Positions 48,320 to 60,600 of a stretch of DNA of 64,000 nucleotides are shown piece by piece. This DNA is from Stercorarius parasiticus. Lineage: Eukaryota > Chordata > Aves > Charadriiformes > Stercorariidae. Made by a program: the position numbers and the translations under genes. The notes under the pieces are model-generated. The model worked only from the letters and a program-made list of their open reading frames with translations, did no database searches and had not been told where the DNA came from. Every line of letters starts with the position of its first letter. The stretch's first letter is position 1. The stretch is from positions 124,001 to 188,000 of the forward strand of contig VWZL01002016.1 of assembly GCA_013396915.1 (NCBI GenBank), written 5' to 3'.

Positions 48320-49550
48320 TTCCATGATAAATATCCATGGCAAAGATGTAAGTGTGGGGAGGTTCCAGTGCCTGTTTAATGTGAGGTCTTCAGATAAATA
48401 TATGCTAGGAATGGTGTAGTTTGTATAATTTGTTTCTGACATGAAGTAGAAGAGTAGAATATATGATCCTCTGAGGTCCTTTGTAGAGGACCTTGAGATT
48501 TTACCATGATCTTATGATTAACCTTACTCCATGTAACACCAAGGCCTGTGTAACGGAGAGGCCAGTGGAGCTGCATCATGGCTTGACCACACTGCTGAAT
48601 GTTGTGTTTAAGTATTAATACCAAACAAGAAAATAATAGGAACTCGGACTTCTTCTGGTGCTGTGACTGATTTTACTAAAGAAACTGGCAGAATTACAAG
48701 CAGCTACGTGTCTGTGTTTCCCCAGTGGGGGAGATGCAGGTACACAGACAGCTAGTCAATTAGCTCATCAGGCCCCATAGTCCAAACTGCGTTGGTTCTA
48801 CTGTGCATATCATTCAAACTTACAGGAATGAGAGCAAACTAAAATATCAACTGAATTTAATAGCACAGCTCAGTGATTTGAAGAATGTATCCTAACTGGT
48901 AGAAGTGGATATCCATTTCAGCCATGTGCAAAGTTCATCAATTCCAGAAATAATCAGCAAGGGTAGATGCATATGGAAAGCCATTTATGAAGATTACAAA
49001 AATCCATGAAACAGAACCTGGAGTTTAAAAGTATTTGTTCTCTGTCAAGGATAAGGGAAGAGACGTGGGCTGTATGTGGCTGTAGGAAGAACTGAGGGGA
49101 ATGCACACAGGAGGAGGGATTTTTTACAGTCACCAATTTAACAACACTAGGCAGGACCATTAGAAGAAATAGGCTATCTTTGTATATATTATAATTGTGT
49201 GTGTGGTGTTGTTTTTAACTTGTTAACTCTGTGTAAAATCCAATAACATGCTTGCCTGGAAATACAGTCTTTATTTGAAGGCATTAAGAGGTGGAAAATC
49301 CACCACTTCTTTTGTAATTTTCTCTAATGGTTTAACATTCTCAAGTCTTGTGAGGGAAAAAACCCAACGCAATCCAAACCAAAAAAACCAAAAAACACCT
49401 CCCTTCCCCCCGGTCTGCATTATTTCCAGTCTGAATGTTTGTGGATTTTATTTTCAGCTCTTCTCTATTTTCTCAGTAGATTAAAGAGCCCTTGAGTGAC
49501 TGACTTTTTTCTTTTTCTTTTCTTTTTTCCAAAGCGTTGATAAACTGTTC
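48320..49550. other. unique sequence, no gene seen
   Basis: No recognised gene. An A/C-rich low-complexity tract lies at about 49358-49410, and a T/C-rich stretch at about 49503-49530. Confidence 0.5.
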
Positions 49551-49554
49551 TGTT

Positions 49555-49800
49555 TCTCTCTTTGATAAGTAAACAGACTAATTCCTACTGGTAAAGCCTA
49601 ACCCCAGTCTTTCTGGTGGCTCTTTTTTGCATTCTCTCCAATTTCTTGACACCCTCTTAAAACTGCAGTTACCAGAAGTGGATATGATGCTGTAGCATCT
49701 TTCTCCCAGTGCTGAATACAAAAGTTAATTTACCTCTCAACTCGTACTCACTGATCGCCTATTTATTTAGCCATGAACTGCAGAGAGATGAAGTGACCTC
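49555..49800 (-). mobile_element. old CR1 internal fragment, minus strand
   Basis: The plus-strand text ggtggctcttttttgcattctctccaatttcttgacaccctc, then ttaccagaagtggatatgatgctgtagc, then cagtgctgaatacaaaagttaatttacctctcaactcgtact is the reverse complement of a CR1 ORF2 segment. The equivalents in the young copy here are 'gtagccctttgttgcaccctctcc' and 'cccagaactggacatggtactcc'. Divergence is high. No termini are present. Confidence 0.7.
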
Positions 49801-49847
49801 TTGCATCATGAGTCTGATTCCCTGCTATTTGAATTGCCTAACCATTT

Positions 49848-50400
49848 ATAAGAACTAGAACTGCTGCACTGGGTCCAGCCAAAAGTCCATGAAGGCCACT
49901 ACCACACTTCTGACTGTGGTAGTCACAGCTAGTCACAGAGATTTAAGGAAAAACAGAACAAGCTTACAATGATGTTTTTCCTGGTATATTTCACAGTTCC
50001 CAGCAGTTTGCAGTTTAAAGACATCTGAAATAAAAAATTTGCACCTTTGTGCTTAATAACTCTTGATAGATTTTTTTCCCCGTGAATTTATCTAATCTGA
50101 TATTTGCTAGTTCTTGGACTGTGAAAAATAGTGAGCAATCATTCACTGTTCACCTTCTCCATACTGCTCACGGCATTTTATTTCTTTATTATATATCCCT
50201 TCAGGTTTCTCTTTTCCTAGTCAGTCTCACTCTGTAGAAGTCATTGCCTAATTTTGCACGTCGCTGTCATTTCTGACATATTTATCTCTTTCTACTCCTT
50301 TATTTTGGAAATGGGGAAAAAGAACTGCACATGAGACTCAAGGTGCAAGTTCTATTTTCAATTTGTTTGATCCGGGAAGAGAGCTCTGCAAAAGGACTCA
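49848..50400 (-). mobile_element. ancient CR1/L3-like LINE 3' region, minus strand
   Basis: It begins with agaactgctgcactgggtccagccaaaagtccat, the reverse-complement 3' end of an old sauropsid LINE (compare 'actgggtcagaccaaaggtccatc', from memory). It continues through gtgaatttatctaatctga, ttcactgttcaccttctccatactgctcacggcattttatttc, tatatcccttcaggtttctcttttcc, and ends at gaactgcacatgagactcaaggtgcaag. The order matches such elements from 3' tail into ORF2. A separate 246-bp internal CR1 fragment lies just left of it in the same orientation. Confidence 0.65.
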
Positions 50401-50401
50401 G

Positions 50402-51535
50402 CACCAAGACTCAGTTACCTAAATTAGATATTTAAATTGACTGGCCAGATTTCCAGGACTCTGGAGTACCCACTGCCTTCCACTGAGGTAGTGGAAACTG
50501 TGGTTTGCTCTTCTGAATATCTGAACCCTGCTGTGGACATTGAGCACTTTGGAACTAACCTTTATAATATAAATATATCTTGGAAACAGCATGTTTGCCT
50601 GAGCAGCAACAGAATGAAAAAATTCCTCTAACTCTCTCACATTTTTTAATGCTGAGGTTAAATATGCAATCATGGGTAGGCAGGAAGAGGGTGTGCAAAC
50701 TCTCTGCAACTGTATCATTTCATCATTTTTATGAGCAGTGGGGATTATTTTTTTGTAAAGAACACTATGCATTATAAAAACATCTGATTTTTTGAAACAC
50801 ATTTCCTGGCATCTTGTACTTCAGCAACATTTCTTCTTTTCCTGTGTTTCACAGTTGTTTTAGAGGGTTTTTTTTTTCACAAACAATTTCTTGGGGAAAT
50901 TATGACTAATTATGTCTAACTTAGGCTGCATTCCTATTGCCCTATGGAAAAAATGTTTATCTTTTACAGCAACAGTGGGAATGCTGAACTGCTTTGTTAA
51001 CGCTGATGTATTCTCTTGTAACAGATAGGGGCATAGTTTAAGGTCTTTTTAAACAGAAGGCTTTTCATTGGTACAACCCTTACTCTTTGCCACGGATCAT
51101 AACTTCACTGAAAGGCCCAAAAGAAAAAAAAAAAAGGAACAAATAACGAAGCAAAATTCATGAATTCAAGTACACCTGCCTCTTGTACTGGAAAAATCCC
51201 ACAGAAAAGTAATAGTATTGTTCTCCTCTATCATCAACCTGTCCCCTTTCATAAGCACTGCACTTTTTTTCTCAACATAATTAAAAAAGGAGAGCTGGTG
51301 TCCTGGGAATTTGTATGCTTCACTTACTAGCACCTGGTGTACCTCTTCCTCTTGCTTTTTCTCCCAGCAAACATATATAGTAGATTATATAACACAGAAA
51401 AGGCAGGGAAGTCCACAAGACTGCTTCTTTCTAGAGAAACATGGCAATGTGGCTTTATTACATTAAGAAATGCAATCCTCCTTTGTCCTTCATGTAAGTC
51501 CTTCAAATACGAAATAAACATATAAGAATATGTAA
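50402..51535. other. unique sequence, no gene seen
   Basis: A 127-codon minus frame (50419-50802) has no recognisable domain. An A-rich run lies near 51123-51136. Nothing else was recognised. Confidence 0.5.
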
Positions 51536-51536
51536 C

Positions 51537-51553
51537 ATATATATATATATAAA
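51537..51553 (+). repeat. (TA)n microsatellite
   Basis: A short TA dinucleotide array lies immediately 5' of a CR1 insertion. The AT-rich site may mark where the retroposon inserted. Confidence 0.85.
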
Positions 51554-51559
51554 ATAAAC

Positions 51560-52102
51560 CCTCTATTCCACTCTGGTGAGACCCCACCTGGACCAGCTTT
51601 AGAGTCCTCAGCACAAGAAGGACGTGGACCTGTTGGAGTGAGTCCAGAGGAGGGCCACGAAGATGATCAGAGGGCTGGAGCACCTCTGCTATGAAGACAA
51701 GCTGAGAGAGTTGGGGTTGTTCAGCCTGGAGAAGAGAAGGCTCCGGGGAGACCTTATTGCAGTCTTGCAGTATCTGAAAAGGGTCTACAAGAAAGCTGGA
51801 GAGGGGACATTTTACAAAGACATGTAGTGATAGGATAAGGCTTAATAGCTTCAAACTGGAAGAGGGTAGATTTAGGTTAGATATCAGGAAGAAATTTTTC
51901 ATTATGAGGGTGGTGAGGCACTGGAACAGGTTGCCCAGAGAAGTTGTGGATGCCCCATCCCTGGAAGTGTTCAAGGCCAGGCTGGAAGGGGCTTTGAGCA
52001 GCCTGGTCTAGTGGGAGGTGTCCCTGCCCATGGCAGGGGGGTTGGAACTAGATGATCTTTAAGGTCCTTTTCAACCTAAATCATTCTATGATTCTATGAT
52101 TT
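51560..52102 (+). mobile_element. CR1 LINE, 5'-truncated, plus strand
   Basis: The element starts near ttccactctggtgagaccccacctgg, a segment of the ORF2 C-terminus. It runs through gaggagggccacgaagatgatcagagggctggagcacctc, ggagaagagaaggctccggggagacc and gttgcccagagaagttgtgg. It ends with gggggttggaactagatgatctttaagg and two ATTCTATG octamers (about 52083-52100). A small deletion after gtgagaccccacctgg (about 51591) removes roughly a dozen bases of consensus. Coding frames are broken; the 215-codon minus frame over it is an antisense artefact. It is relatively young by its high agreement with the consensus. Confidence 0.96.
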
Positions 52103-52104
52103 GG

Positions 52105-54080
52105 TGATTTAAGTAAATGGCAATGTTGACTTTTTTGGCCTACAGATGGCAACTAGGGATATGAATTGCAGGGATTTCAGATCCTGAAGTAGTAGAAGAA
52201 GGTGGAGGTTGCTGAAAGTGTTCAGCCTAATAAATACCAAGTCTCTTTGGTGAGCTCTACCAGAGCTTTCTCGTAGCAAGAAAACTCTTCACCCTGAGGA
52301 TGAAAAATGGAAGTTTGTCACTATTCCCCGTACTGCTTAGAGCACGTTCTGCATGCCTTGGCTTCTGGAGTAGGAATCATCGTTGCCAACTTTAACAGTG
52401 CTCCATTGGCCAAAGGGATTTCACCAAAGGCAATCTGCCTCATTATTTCACTACTTAAATTATGCCTACACAAAGACTTGTTATCAGAAGCAGAGCATTG
52501 CACAGCGTTAGCTGAAGACATGTTTCTCGTCTAATTGCAGTTTAAAGCCTACGGCACAGACCAGTGAAGATAAAGCCTATATTATGTGGTGGACATCTTA
52601 AAATTGCACTTTGTCCCCACTGCAATAAAATACCTGTCTGAATTAAGCTCCTACTAAATTATACAATCATCCAATTCTGAGAGCTGTGTTTTGAATTTCC
52701 CTTCATAAGTAATAATGTTCAAATAAAAGAGATTTTTCCTATCAGGACATAAGATACAGCATCACAGGTGCTGCCCAGAGAAATGAATGCTGTCTTGGGA
52801 ATTGAGATGCAGGATTTATGGCCTCAGCCATGCTTTTGGTTGCTCACGCAACCTGGGGAAGTGATTACACTGCCTTATTTTTAAAAAATAAGAATAATTG
52901 CTGATCTCTAGAGCTGTAAGTCTGGACCCATCTTAATGTCTGCCTTCTCACTTTCAATGGCTGCAGATGTCCCCCTGTGCTCACACTCTTTGCGCTGGCC
53001 TGCCATCCCTCGCTTTGAGCAGCAGCAATGCCAGAGGAGATGTTTGTGGCCTCAGACATGACAGCCTTTACCTGACATCACCTCAGAGCATGCTGATGCC
53101 ATGCATCCTTCTCATCCCACACCTGCTGTGGCTTTGCTTGCATCCTCAGTCAGCTACCTTAAAAGCTAACGCTGCAAAGTACTGTAGAAGTGGTAGGTCT
53201 ATGTTACCATTATGGTCAGCAGCACCTTTGCTAAAGAAGATATCTGAACACTATCTCTCAGAGCGAGTGCCAAAGATATTTTTGGGAAATGCCTGTATGC
53301 AAGTGCTAACAGCCACTCCCTCTGAAGCCACTGGCATAGCTCCTGGGAGCCCAGCTGACCTGTGGTGGCCTGAAGCCTGCTGGGAACTGACTGCGGGCAG
53401 GGGAGGGATCCCCGGGCTTTGGATCAGCCCCGGGTGAAGGCTGGCTTTAATTTTTTCAAGCCTGGGGAAAAGTGAGAGCTGGCACTGAGAAGGTGTTAGG
53501 AAAAGTGGACAGGCTTCATCCTCAAATAAGCTGAACAAGGGCAGTAACACAAGAGTGCCACTGCAGCCCTTTGGTCTGTTGTCTTTTGTTACACTGGGGA
53601 AGAAAAGTGGGTGAAAATTCTGTACCCATGGATTTGCCTTACAAAATCTCAGTTCCTTTGTCACCCTAGATACTGTTCAGTGGGATGGTGTGGATGGGAT
53701 AGAGATGAAGCAGAAAACCACAGTATGCTACTTACATGAAGTTAAATATTCTGTGTTGTTTAAGAAGAAATTATTGGATTCAGAGTTTCAATTTACCTCA
53801 GTCCCAAGAAACCAGTTTTGTTCTATATCTTGCTTACTGTCCCTTTCCCAAAGGAAGAGTGAAATCTCCCTATATCATCTCAGTGGAGGTGAACTGAGGA
53901 AATGTGCAGAAGATGCAGAGTGAAAAGTAGACCCAAACCTTTCAGCAAAATTGTAAGATAAGATGTTTTTCTTGCTGTGCTGGTGCTGTGCAACTTGCCT
54001 CCTGATGTGAATTTTTCACTGCTATAGCAAAATCGTAATGCGTTTTTTCCCAATATGATTTAGTTGTGCTATTGATTTTT
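52105..54080. other. unique sequence, no gene seen
   Basis: Frames of 156 codons (plus, 52967-53437) and 137 codons (minus, 53251-53664) overlap in opposite strands and have no recognisable domain. No repeats were identified. Confidence 0.45.
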
Positions 54081-54084
54081 TGGA

Positions 54085-54196
54085 AAAAAAAAGCCAAACC
54101 ACAAACAAAAGAAGACCAAACACCAAACACTGACCCCCCAGATAAATCCCAAAAAACCCCAACAACCCAACAACAACAAAAAAAAACCAACCAAAA
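54085..54196 (+). repeat. A/C-rich low-complexity tract
   Basis: About 110 bp of A with interspersed C (ccaaaccacaaacaaaag, caacaacccaacaacaac, aaaaaaccaaccaaaaacc). Its mixed AAC/AAAC units suggest slipped simple sequence, longer than the similar tracts at 3041 and 49358. Confidence 0.8.
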
Positions 54197-54199
54197 ACC

Positions 54200-54935
54200 A
54201 GCTAACTGATTTTTCCAAATGTTATGTTCAGCTGTGGTTGTGACCAGGAAAGGTCATTGCAGCATATTTTATTGAACTACTAATTGTTCTCATGTCTGTA
54301 CAGAACAGCAGTGTGCCAGAGTTTGTGTGTGTTTGTCAATACTACTTTTTCTTTTCAAGGAGTGGACACTGAATCTTTGGTTTATTTTTATGCCATGCCT
54401 ATTTTCAGATGTTTCAGATACTGAGGCAGGTAGAGTGAAGGAAGAGGTGCGGAATGGAGGTGTTAGTGTTACTACCTAGTGTCTAACACAGGTTCTGCTA
54501 TGCGAGGAGCTTATGGAGACCTGTGAGGAGAGCAGAAGGGTAGGGGGGGAGAATGAGTAAGCCATGGTTGTTAACATTTTCCTGGGTGCTGAGCGGTACC
54601 TGTGGAACCCATTTTTGGGTGGGAGTTGATAGTTCACTCCTCTATTTGATGAGGTACGAATTGTTTTATTTCTTAATCAGAAGAAATTACATTAAAAGAG
54701 GAGAAACTAATGAGGCTGGCAAGGTAGGTGGCTGTGAGAAGAGCTGGTTACTCTTACAAGGATGCCTCCTCACTCCTTCTAAATGATATTTCTGGGACTT
54801 AGGGACAAACTTCCTACCTTACTGAAGTCAAACCAAATTTTGCCCTGGGCTTCACCAATGCTGCAAATTCACCCCAATCCTTCTGTAGACCAGGGAAACA
54901 TGCCCTGGGCACACACTGAAGCAGCGGCACTGCTG
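54200..54935. other. unique sequence, no gene seen
   Basis: No exon was recognised. The part at 54820-54870 (tactgaagtcaaacc … tttgccctgggcttcacc) faintly resembles the palindromic sauropsid repeat but is too weak to call. Confidence 0.45.
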
Positions 54936-54940
54936 TGACC

Positions 54941-55204
54941 CTACAACAAGAGTGGCAGCAGTGCCCTGCAGCAAGGGCTGATGTCTAAGCAAGCACCACG
55001 TTGCAGTCGTTTAGGGAGTCGTTGCACCATGGAAGCTACATCAGTGTCAGTGCAGAGGCGCAGAAGTACATCATACATAAAAGCTTCCTGTTCCTTTTGA
55101 GGCCCCTGGGGTGAATCTGCCACCCTCCTCACAGCTCGGGCCAAATCCAGAGCCCTCCCTGCAGCAGCCGATCCCAGCACCGGGTATTTCTCACAGCGAA
55201 CAGC
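54941..55204 (-). other. unassigned 88-codon open frame
   Basis: The minus strand is open from an upstream TGA (55205-55207) to a stop at 54941. The translation is rich in L, R and A with a regular charged/hydrophobic alternation (RALDLARAVRRVAD, then DVLLRLCTDTDVASMV, then LPKRLQRG), which looks more protein-like than most frames in the window. There is no ATG near the start (the first ATG is about codon 43), no strong polypyrimidine acceptor, and no family that I recognise. It could be an internal exon, a decayed retrogene piece, or chance in a GC-rich patch. Confidence 0.2.
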
Positions 55205-55209
55205 TCAGC

Positions 55210-57350
55210 AGGTTCTGGCTGTCATCAGAACAGTCCCTTGACCCCTGAATAGAATTAGTCCATTGTTTCATGCAACATAAACATCACTTTTTATATTGCT
55301 TCACAGAATCTAACTTTGCATAGTACAAATAAACCGGCAATGGCACCTTAATCTGGTGCTAGCACAGTGCACTTTACATTCAATGTTGCAAAACAGCCTG
55401 GCTGTGCTGTGACCATTTGCTTTTGTCAGGCCTCCTGACTCAAGAAGAAATGGAAAAAAGCTCACAAATTACTTAGTAATGAATAATACTCCACATGTTG
55501 TTAACCCCATCTTCTATTGGACATCAACAGAGGCAGTTGATGGGTGCAGCTATATTAGATCTTTACTCTCAAAGGAAAAAAAAAAAGCTCACTCTTCTTC
55601 AAAAAGGGGGGAAAAAAGGAGTCACATGCGTGATTTGTTTTACTAAAAGAGGCTCATGAGATGTCCCCCCTTCTAATACTGAAATCCTAAAATTCAGAGG
55701 GGTGCCACAGGGTGTTAGGTTAGCAAGCCAGAAGCATTTGCTGTGAGCTTCAACTCCTCTCACCACAACTCAAGCCAAAAAACATCTCCAAGCAAGCAGA
55801 TTTGTATTCTTAAGAGGCTTATAACATGGGTGAAACGGCTATGTGTAACTTTTTTCTACAGGAAAAAAAAAGAAAGACAGAAAAGATTGCAGCTGCAATC
55901 AACCCAGAGACACTGAAGCAACAAAATGGAGTGAGAACTGCAGGAGAAGGGAGTTCTGTCAGAGCCCAAATGTGCTGCTGGAAAACGCCCGGTGAAGATA
56001 CTCACATTTCTTCGCAGATGAAGAAAGGATGCTGCTTAGGACTGGCAACCCACACCAGCCAAGTGGCTGGTCATATTTTAAATGGCTATTTTTTATTCAT
56101 TAAATAAACCAATTAAATGTCTTGCCTCACGGAATACCCATAAGAAACATTTAATTTATCATACAGCATGATAGTTCAACAGTACAAACCCTCGTCCAGA
56201 TAATTAATCAGCCAACACAGACACACTGTCCACGTAGGAGAAAGGAACAAATAAATACTTCAATCTACCTGCTGTTTTCTCCCCAGATGCCTGGGAAATT
56301 TGGTAGACCTTATCAGCATTCCAGGTTATGAATTCCAAGCAAACTCAAAAATCAGATCCTCACATCAAAAACGTCCCATCAGCAGTTCCTTTGTTTTTCC
56401 CTTCCTGAAAGTCTGGGGCAGAGAAAATCATTAGACTGAAGGGAAAAAAACCAACTCGACTATAGTGGAAATAAGGTGCAGGAAAAATCTCAAACTTTTT
56501 GGACCACCCAGCAAGTACCAAACTCAATACTTTCCTTCAAATGCTTCCTGGCTTCTTTCCTGGATAGACATGCCACAGGCAGCAGACTGAGACTCTGACA
56601 AACCCTCTCCAGCCTGCCTTCACGGTCAGCAGCTGATAACCAGCCAGACCCGATCTGACTCACGTTGCAGCAGAGGCAGTCTGGAGGGTAACATTCACCT
56701 AGGAGAGCACAGCTCTTTGAGTACGCAGAACTTTTTATTACCTCTGCAGTGTAGCCACAGGGAAGCATCTCTCATCCTACAGAGCAGGAGTTTCCAGCAT
56801 AAAGGAAAGAAAGTTTTTAACACCAGGAGCAAATATCTGTTTATTCCATCATGCCCAGAAGCAGAATTTCAGATATAACAGGTCCTTTCTTTGCTTTCTC
56901 CTGCGCTCTCAGCAGCTGCTATGTGCATATCCCATGCCTAGCTTTGAGGCAGCTATGTTGGCCCTCTGCACCTGAGCAAATGTCATCCGAAGACTGGATT
57001 TTTCCAGAGCACTGAGTCCTGGCTTGCTTCTGCTGTCACTGTCATCAGCATCACTTTCCTGTGAGGAAAGCTGGGCAAAATGATAGAAGCACCTGAAAAC
57101 CCCATTTAGATTCACCCTCTTGCCCAGATTTAGAGATTATTGTAAACTTGTTCAATCCATAGTAGTTGCTCAGATAGGTAGGGTTTTTTCTCTTCCTCAC
57201 ATTCCCTTTGCTTTTCTAACAACTATTTCCTGCGTTAGGTGTAAAAAAGGACAAATATCTTTGAAACATTCATTTCCCTCCCCCTCTTTAATTGATCTGA
57301 ACTCTAGAAAACAGGGTTATGAATTTTTTTGAAATAATGGAGCTAAATAT
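55210..57350. other. unique sequence, no gene seen
   Basis: No recognisable exon or repeat. An acceptor-like aacttttttctacag at 55847-55861 precedes a lysine-rich open stretch to about 56104, with no donor and no domain. Confidence 0.5.
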
Positions 57351-57357
57351 CATAGGT

Positions 57358-57600
57358 CCCTATATTATATATATAATATAATATTATAGTAGCATATAGT
57401 ACAATATATGCTACATAATGCATTACTACATTGTAGTTTAGATAGTGTATGATATATACTATAACACACTGTGTATATATACAGCATATATAGAATGTAT
57501 ATATGCACTGTATGTATACATGTACATACATATATAGTGTGTATTTACATATAGAATACAAGATTGCCTATTATATATGCAATATATAATAGTGTATATA
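57358..57600. repeat. TA-rich region with a perfect hairpin
   Basis: About 240 bp dominated by TA, TAT and ATGT units of irregular register. Inside it, gtagcatata (57389-57398) and tatatgctac (57405-57414) form a perfect 10-bp inverted repeat around a 6-base loop. The region may extrude cruciforms and is probably length-variable. Confidence 0.8.
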
Positions 57601-57604
57601 TGAT

Positions 57605-60600
57605 TAAAATGTGGCATTTATGTGCCCCAGTATTAATGTGCATGGTATTCATGTGCAAGTTGCTGTGTGATGAACAATTAAGGAGGCCATATGGATTTAT
57701 GAAGTATGTCTTTCTATGCACTTTCACCACAGTAACCTGAGATTACCTATGACTTCATACTTCTGCAATATATGCAGCTTTCTTCCATGCCATCTATTTT
57801 CTCATGCCTCTCTGTCTACTGGATTTTGGTTAGAGAAGCTGAAGTATGAGCTGTATCAGTTCCAATGCTGACTGGTCACTCAATGCATGTCTCAACTGGC
57901 TAGCTGGCAGACAAAACCAAGTAGATAATTACTACTCTCACACTGCAGCTTTTTGTTTAGTCCTTAAGCTAGGCTAACCTCCATTACCAAGCCACTGACT
58001 CCACAACGTTTGTAGAAATGTAATTTTGTTTGCATATTCTGTCCTTCCGTCAAATTTGGTTGCAGTTAACCAATAGCTGGCAGGAGGAATGACAGACACA
58101 TATGCAAACAAACAGAGAGAGAGACTGAATGCATATGACCCACTTTCTTAGGAAACAATGAAGGGCTTAATATTCTTAGGCACTTCAGAGTTATGTGTCT
58201 AGTCTAAATTACTTGTCTTGGTCAGTTCTAAACTCAATGAAGATGACAGGAATATCCAGCAAACATTTGACCCAGTTTAGGATATGCAGAGGAGCGTTTC
58301 TTGGATAAAATATTTGTAGTACTATATAGCATATGGGCAGCTATTGATTCAGGAAGGCTGTCTGTTGGTTTATCACACCCATTAGTTGAAGCAGAAGCTT
58401 TTCAGTGACCCTAGCAACCAGCCCCCAGGAAGCAGTACACTCCCGAAGAAGAACCAAAGACAGATCAATCTGTCATTGTGCAGTTACACCCAGACCTGTG
58501 TTTCTACAGACACATCATCTTCTTATAGCCCAGATTTTATTCAAAAAGAAAATGACGACAACGTTGGACAAGATTTTTCATCCCTGGCAAAATTACCCGT
58601 TACCTGACCGTGCTACTAGGTACAAAAAGACCCAGACAAGCGGGCTTTCTGTGTATAAAGAAGACTTGCAAGAGGTCCAGTGCAGGCTGGATGTGTCAGG
58701 CCCATTGCACAGGCACAGATGAACTACTTGGGCAGCGCTGCTCACCTGCCCATGGCAGATTCACTGCGGTTACGTGTAGAAGGCAAGTGTAACTGGTGTG
58801 ACACAGCCTGGGCACATCAGGCTTTCTGTGTGGGCACCACATGCTTCTCCATCTGGGGAATCCCCAGGGAAACCCTTGTTATAGTTAGAAGTGTTATTGG
58901 AAAATGGTAACAAGAGTATTTTTCAAACAGTAATTTCAAAATGTGCAAAGTATCACTGAAATAAAGTAACAGCACAGAGAATGGCATAGGTGCGGAGCAT
59001 GAAATAATTACTGTGTTTGGAAATAAATAACTAAGCAAAGGCTTGTTAGGAGGGTGCTGTAAGCTTCAGCAGGAAAGGGTGAAGTTTACACAGTCAGATC
59101 ACACAAGACTTAACTATTTTCAATATCAAAATCACAACCAGTCACAGTTAGTCTCTATGAATGTAAAGAGAAGATCTGAAAGCAAAAGTTCTGATGTGAT
59201 TTGCTTTTATATCTCAAAATACTTTATTTATATTCCTTAATTTGGAGTGGTGCTAAATTTGGAAGTGTTCTAGAGCACTTATGAAAGTGATGCAAAATAT
59301 CCTTGTGGTCAATAAAGAGAAATGTAATCTATCGATTGGGAAGCAAACAAGATGTAATCCTTGAAGATAAAATCAGCCCAGCTGTAGTTTCAGGAAGCCT
59401 CCCTCTCAAGTGAAGAGAGACAGAGAATTTTCTTCAGACAGTGGTTCATATTTTGATTCTTGTTTTCAGTTGCCATCTAGAGAAACACTTGGTTGACTGG
59501 TGACCTGATTAACTATTCCCATCCCTTGAGCCTATCTCAGCCCCTAAATTCATGGAGTTGTTCTTTAGTACAAGCATGTCCACTGCCTCCATCACTGCTA
59601 GACTCTCCATAAAACAACAGTGTACCCCAACTCCCTCAAAACCTCACCTTTGTGGTGGTACCTGCAGTCTGCAGCACAAGTGGACTACAAAGGCCTGCAT
59701 TTTTTATATTGGCCACAACCATTTTGATGTCCCTTATAATCTTCGCAGATGTATATTGCATCCATCTGTTGCCTCTGCCAGCAGACTATGAGGTCCTTGT
59801 AGCAGGACCGGCCTTTATTGTTCTTTAGTTGTATGTCCTGTAATTAGCATGTGGGTTGTATCGTGATACTGTCCTTGACTGTAGCTACAAGGAAATGGCT
59901 CAAAACGTAGGTCTAGCTGTAGGCAGAAGCTCAGTTTGCCTAGGGACTCTCAGAAAAGACAAAAAAGTTGTAGCCAAGCCTCCTTCACCCATGACAAAGC
60001 CATAAAAGCAGGTTAGCAGCTGCTGCCGAAAGAAGGGGCAGCGGTGTGTGTGGTGGCAGCCTCTCCCAGAATCCACGTTCTCTGCTCCCACTGACTGTGG
60101 TCTCCCCATGTACCAGAAGTAGTCAGCTCAGCTCTTGAGGAGTCTTTCCTGGTTCTTCACCACATTGGTCTTTTCTCCATACCTTGCTTTATTTTCCCTG
60201 ACAGAAGTTTCCTTGTCCTTGTCCTTGGTGAAGAGAAACTGTGTTCTTGCTGTGCTGCCTGAGGAGCCTTGAACTGGCACCATCTTTACACATAGAAACA
60301 TCTTGTTCAGTCATTGCGCATTGAACTTCAATGTATTTTAGTTCATCTTAGGTGGGAGATGAGTATTCAGCAAAGGTGGTGGCTAAATGCCAGTCTTTCT
60401 CAATTCCCTCCAAAGCACACATGGAATAAAATTGCAGACATATATAATGCTTTATTTGTTAGAGGTAGAAAAATACAAGGGTATCTGTACAACCATGTCA
60501 AATACTTTGGTCAAGCTGTATTCATTCTATACACAATTATTTTTCTATGCATGAATCAAAACAGAGGGTTTTTTCCTTGCTATCAATAAAGGACAATGTC

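Noticed and set aside
51327..51974. 215-codon minus-strand frame
   Set aside because: Most of it is antisense to the plus-strand CR1 at 51560-52102; the rest is flanking microsatellite and unique DNA.
54820..54870. Faint match to the palindromic sauropsid repeat
   Set aside because: Only short words (actgaagtcaa, ttttgccct) agree, and in uncertain order.
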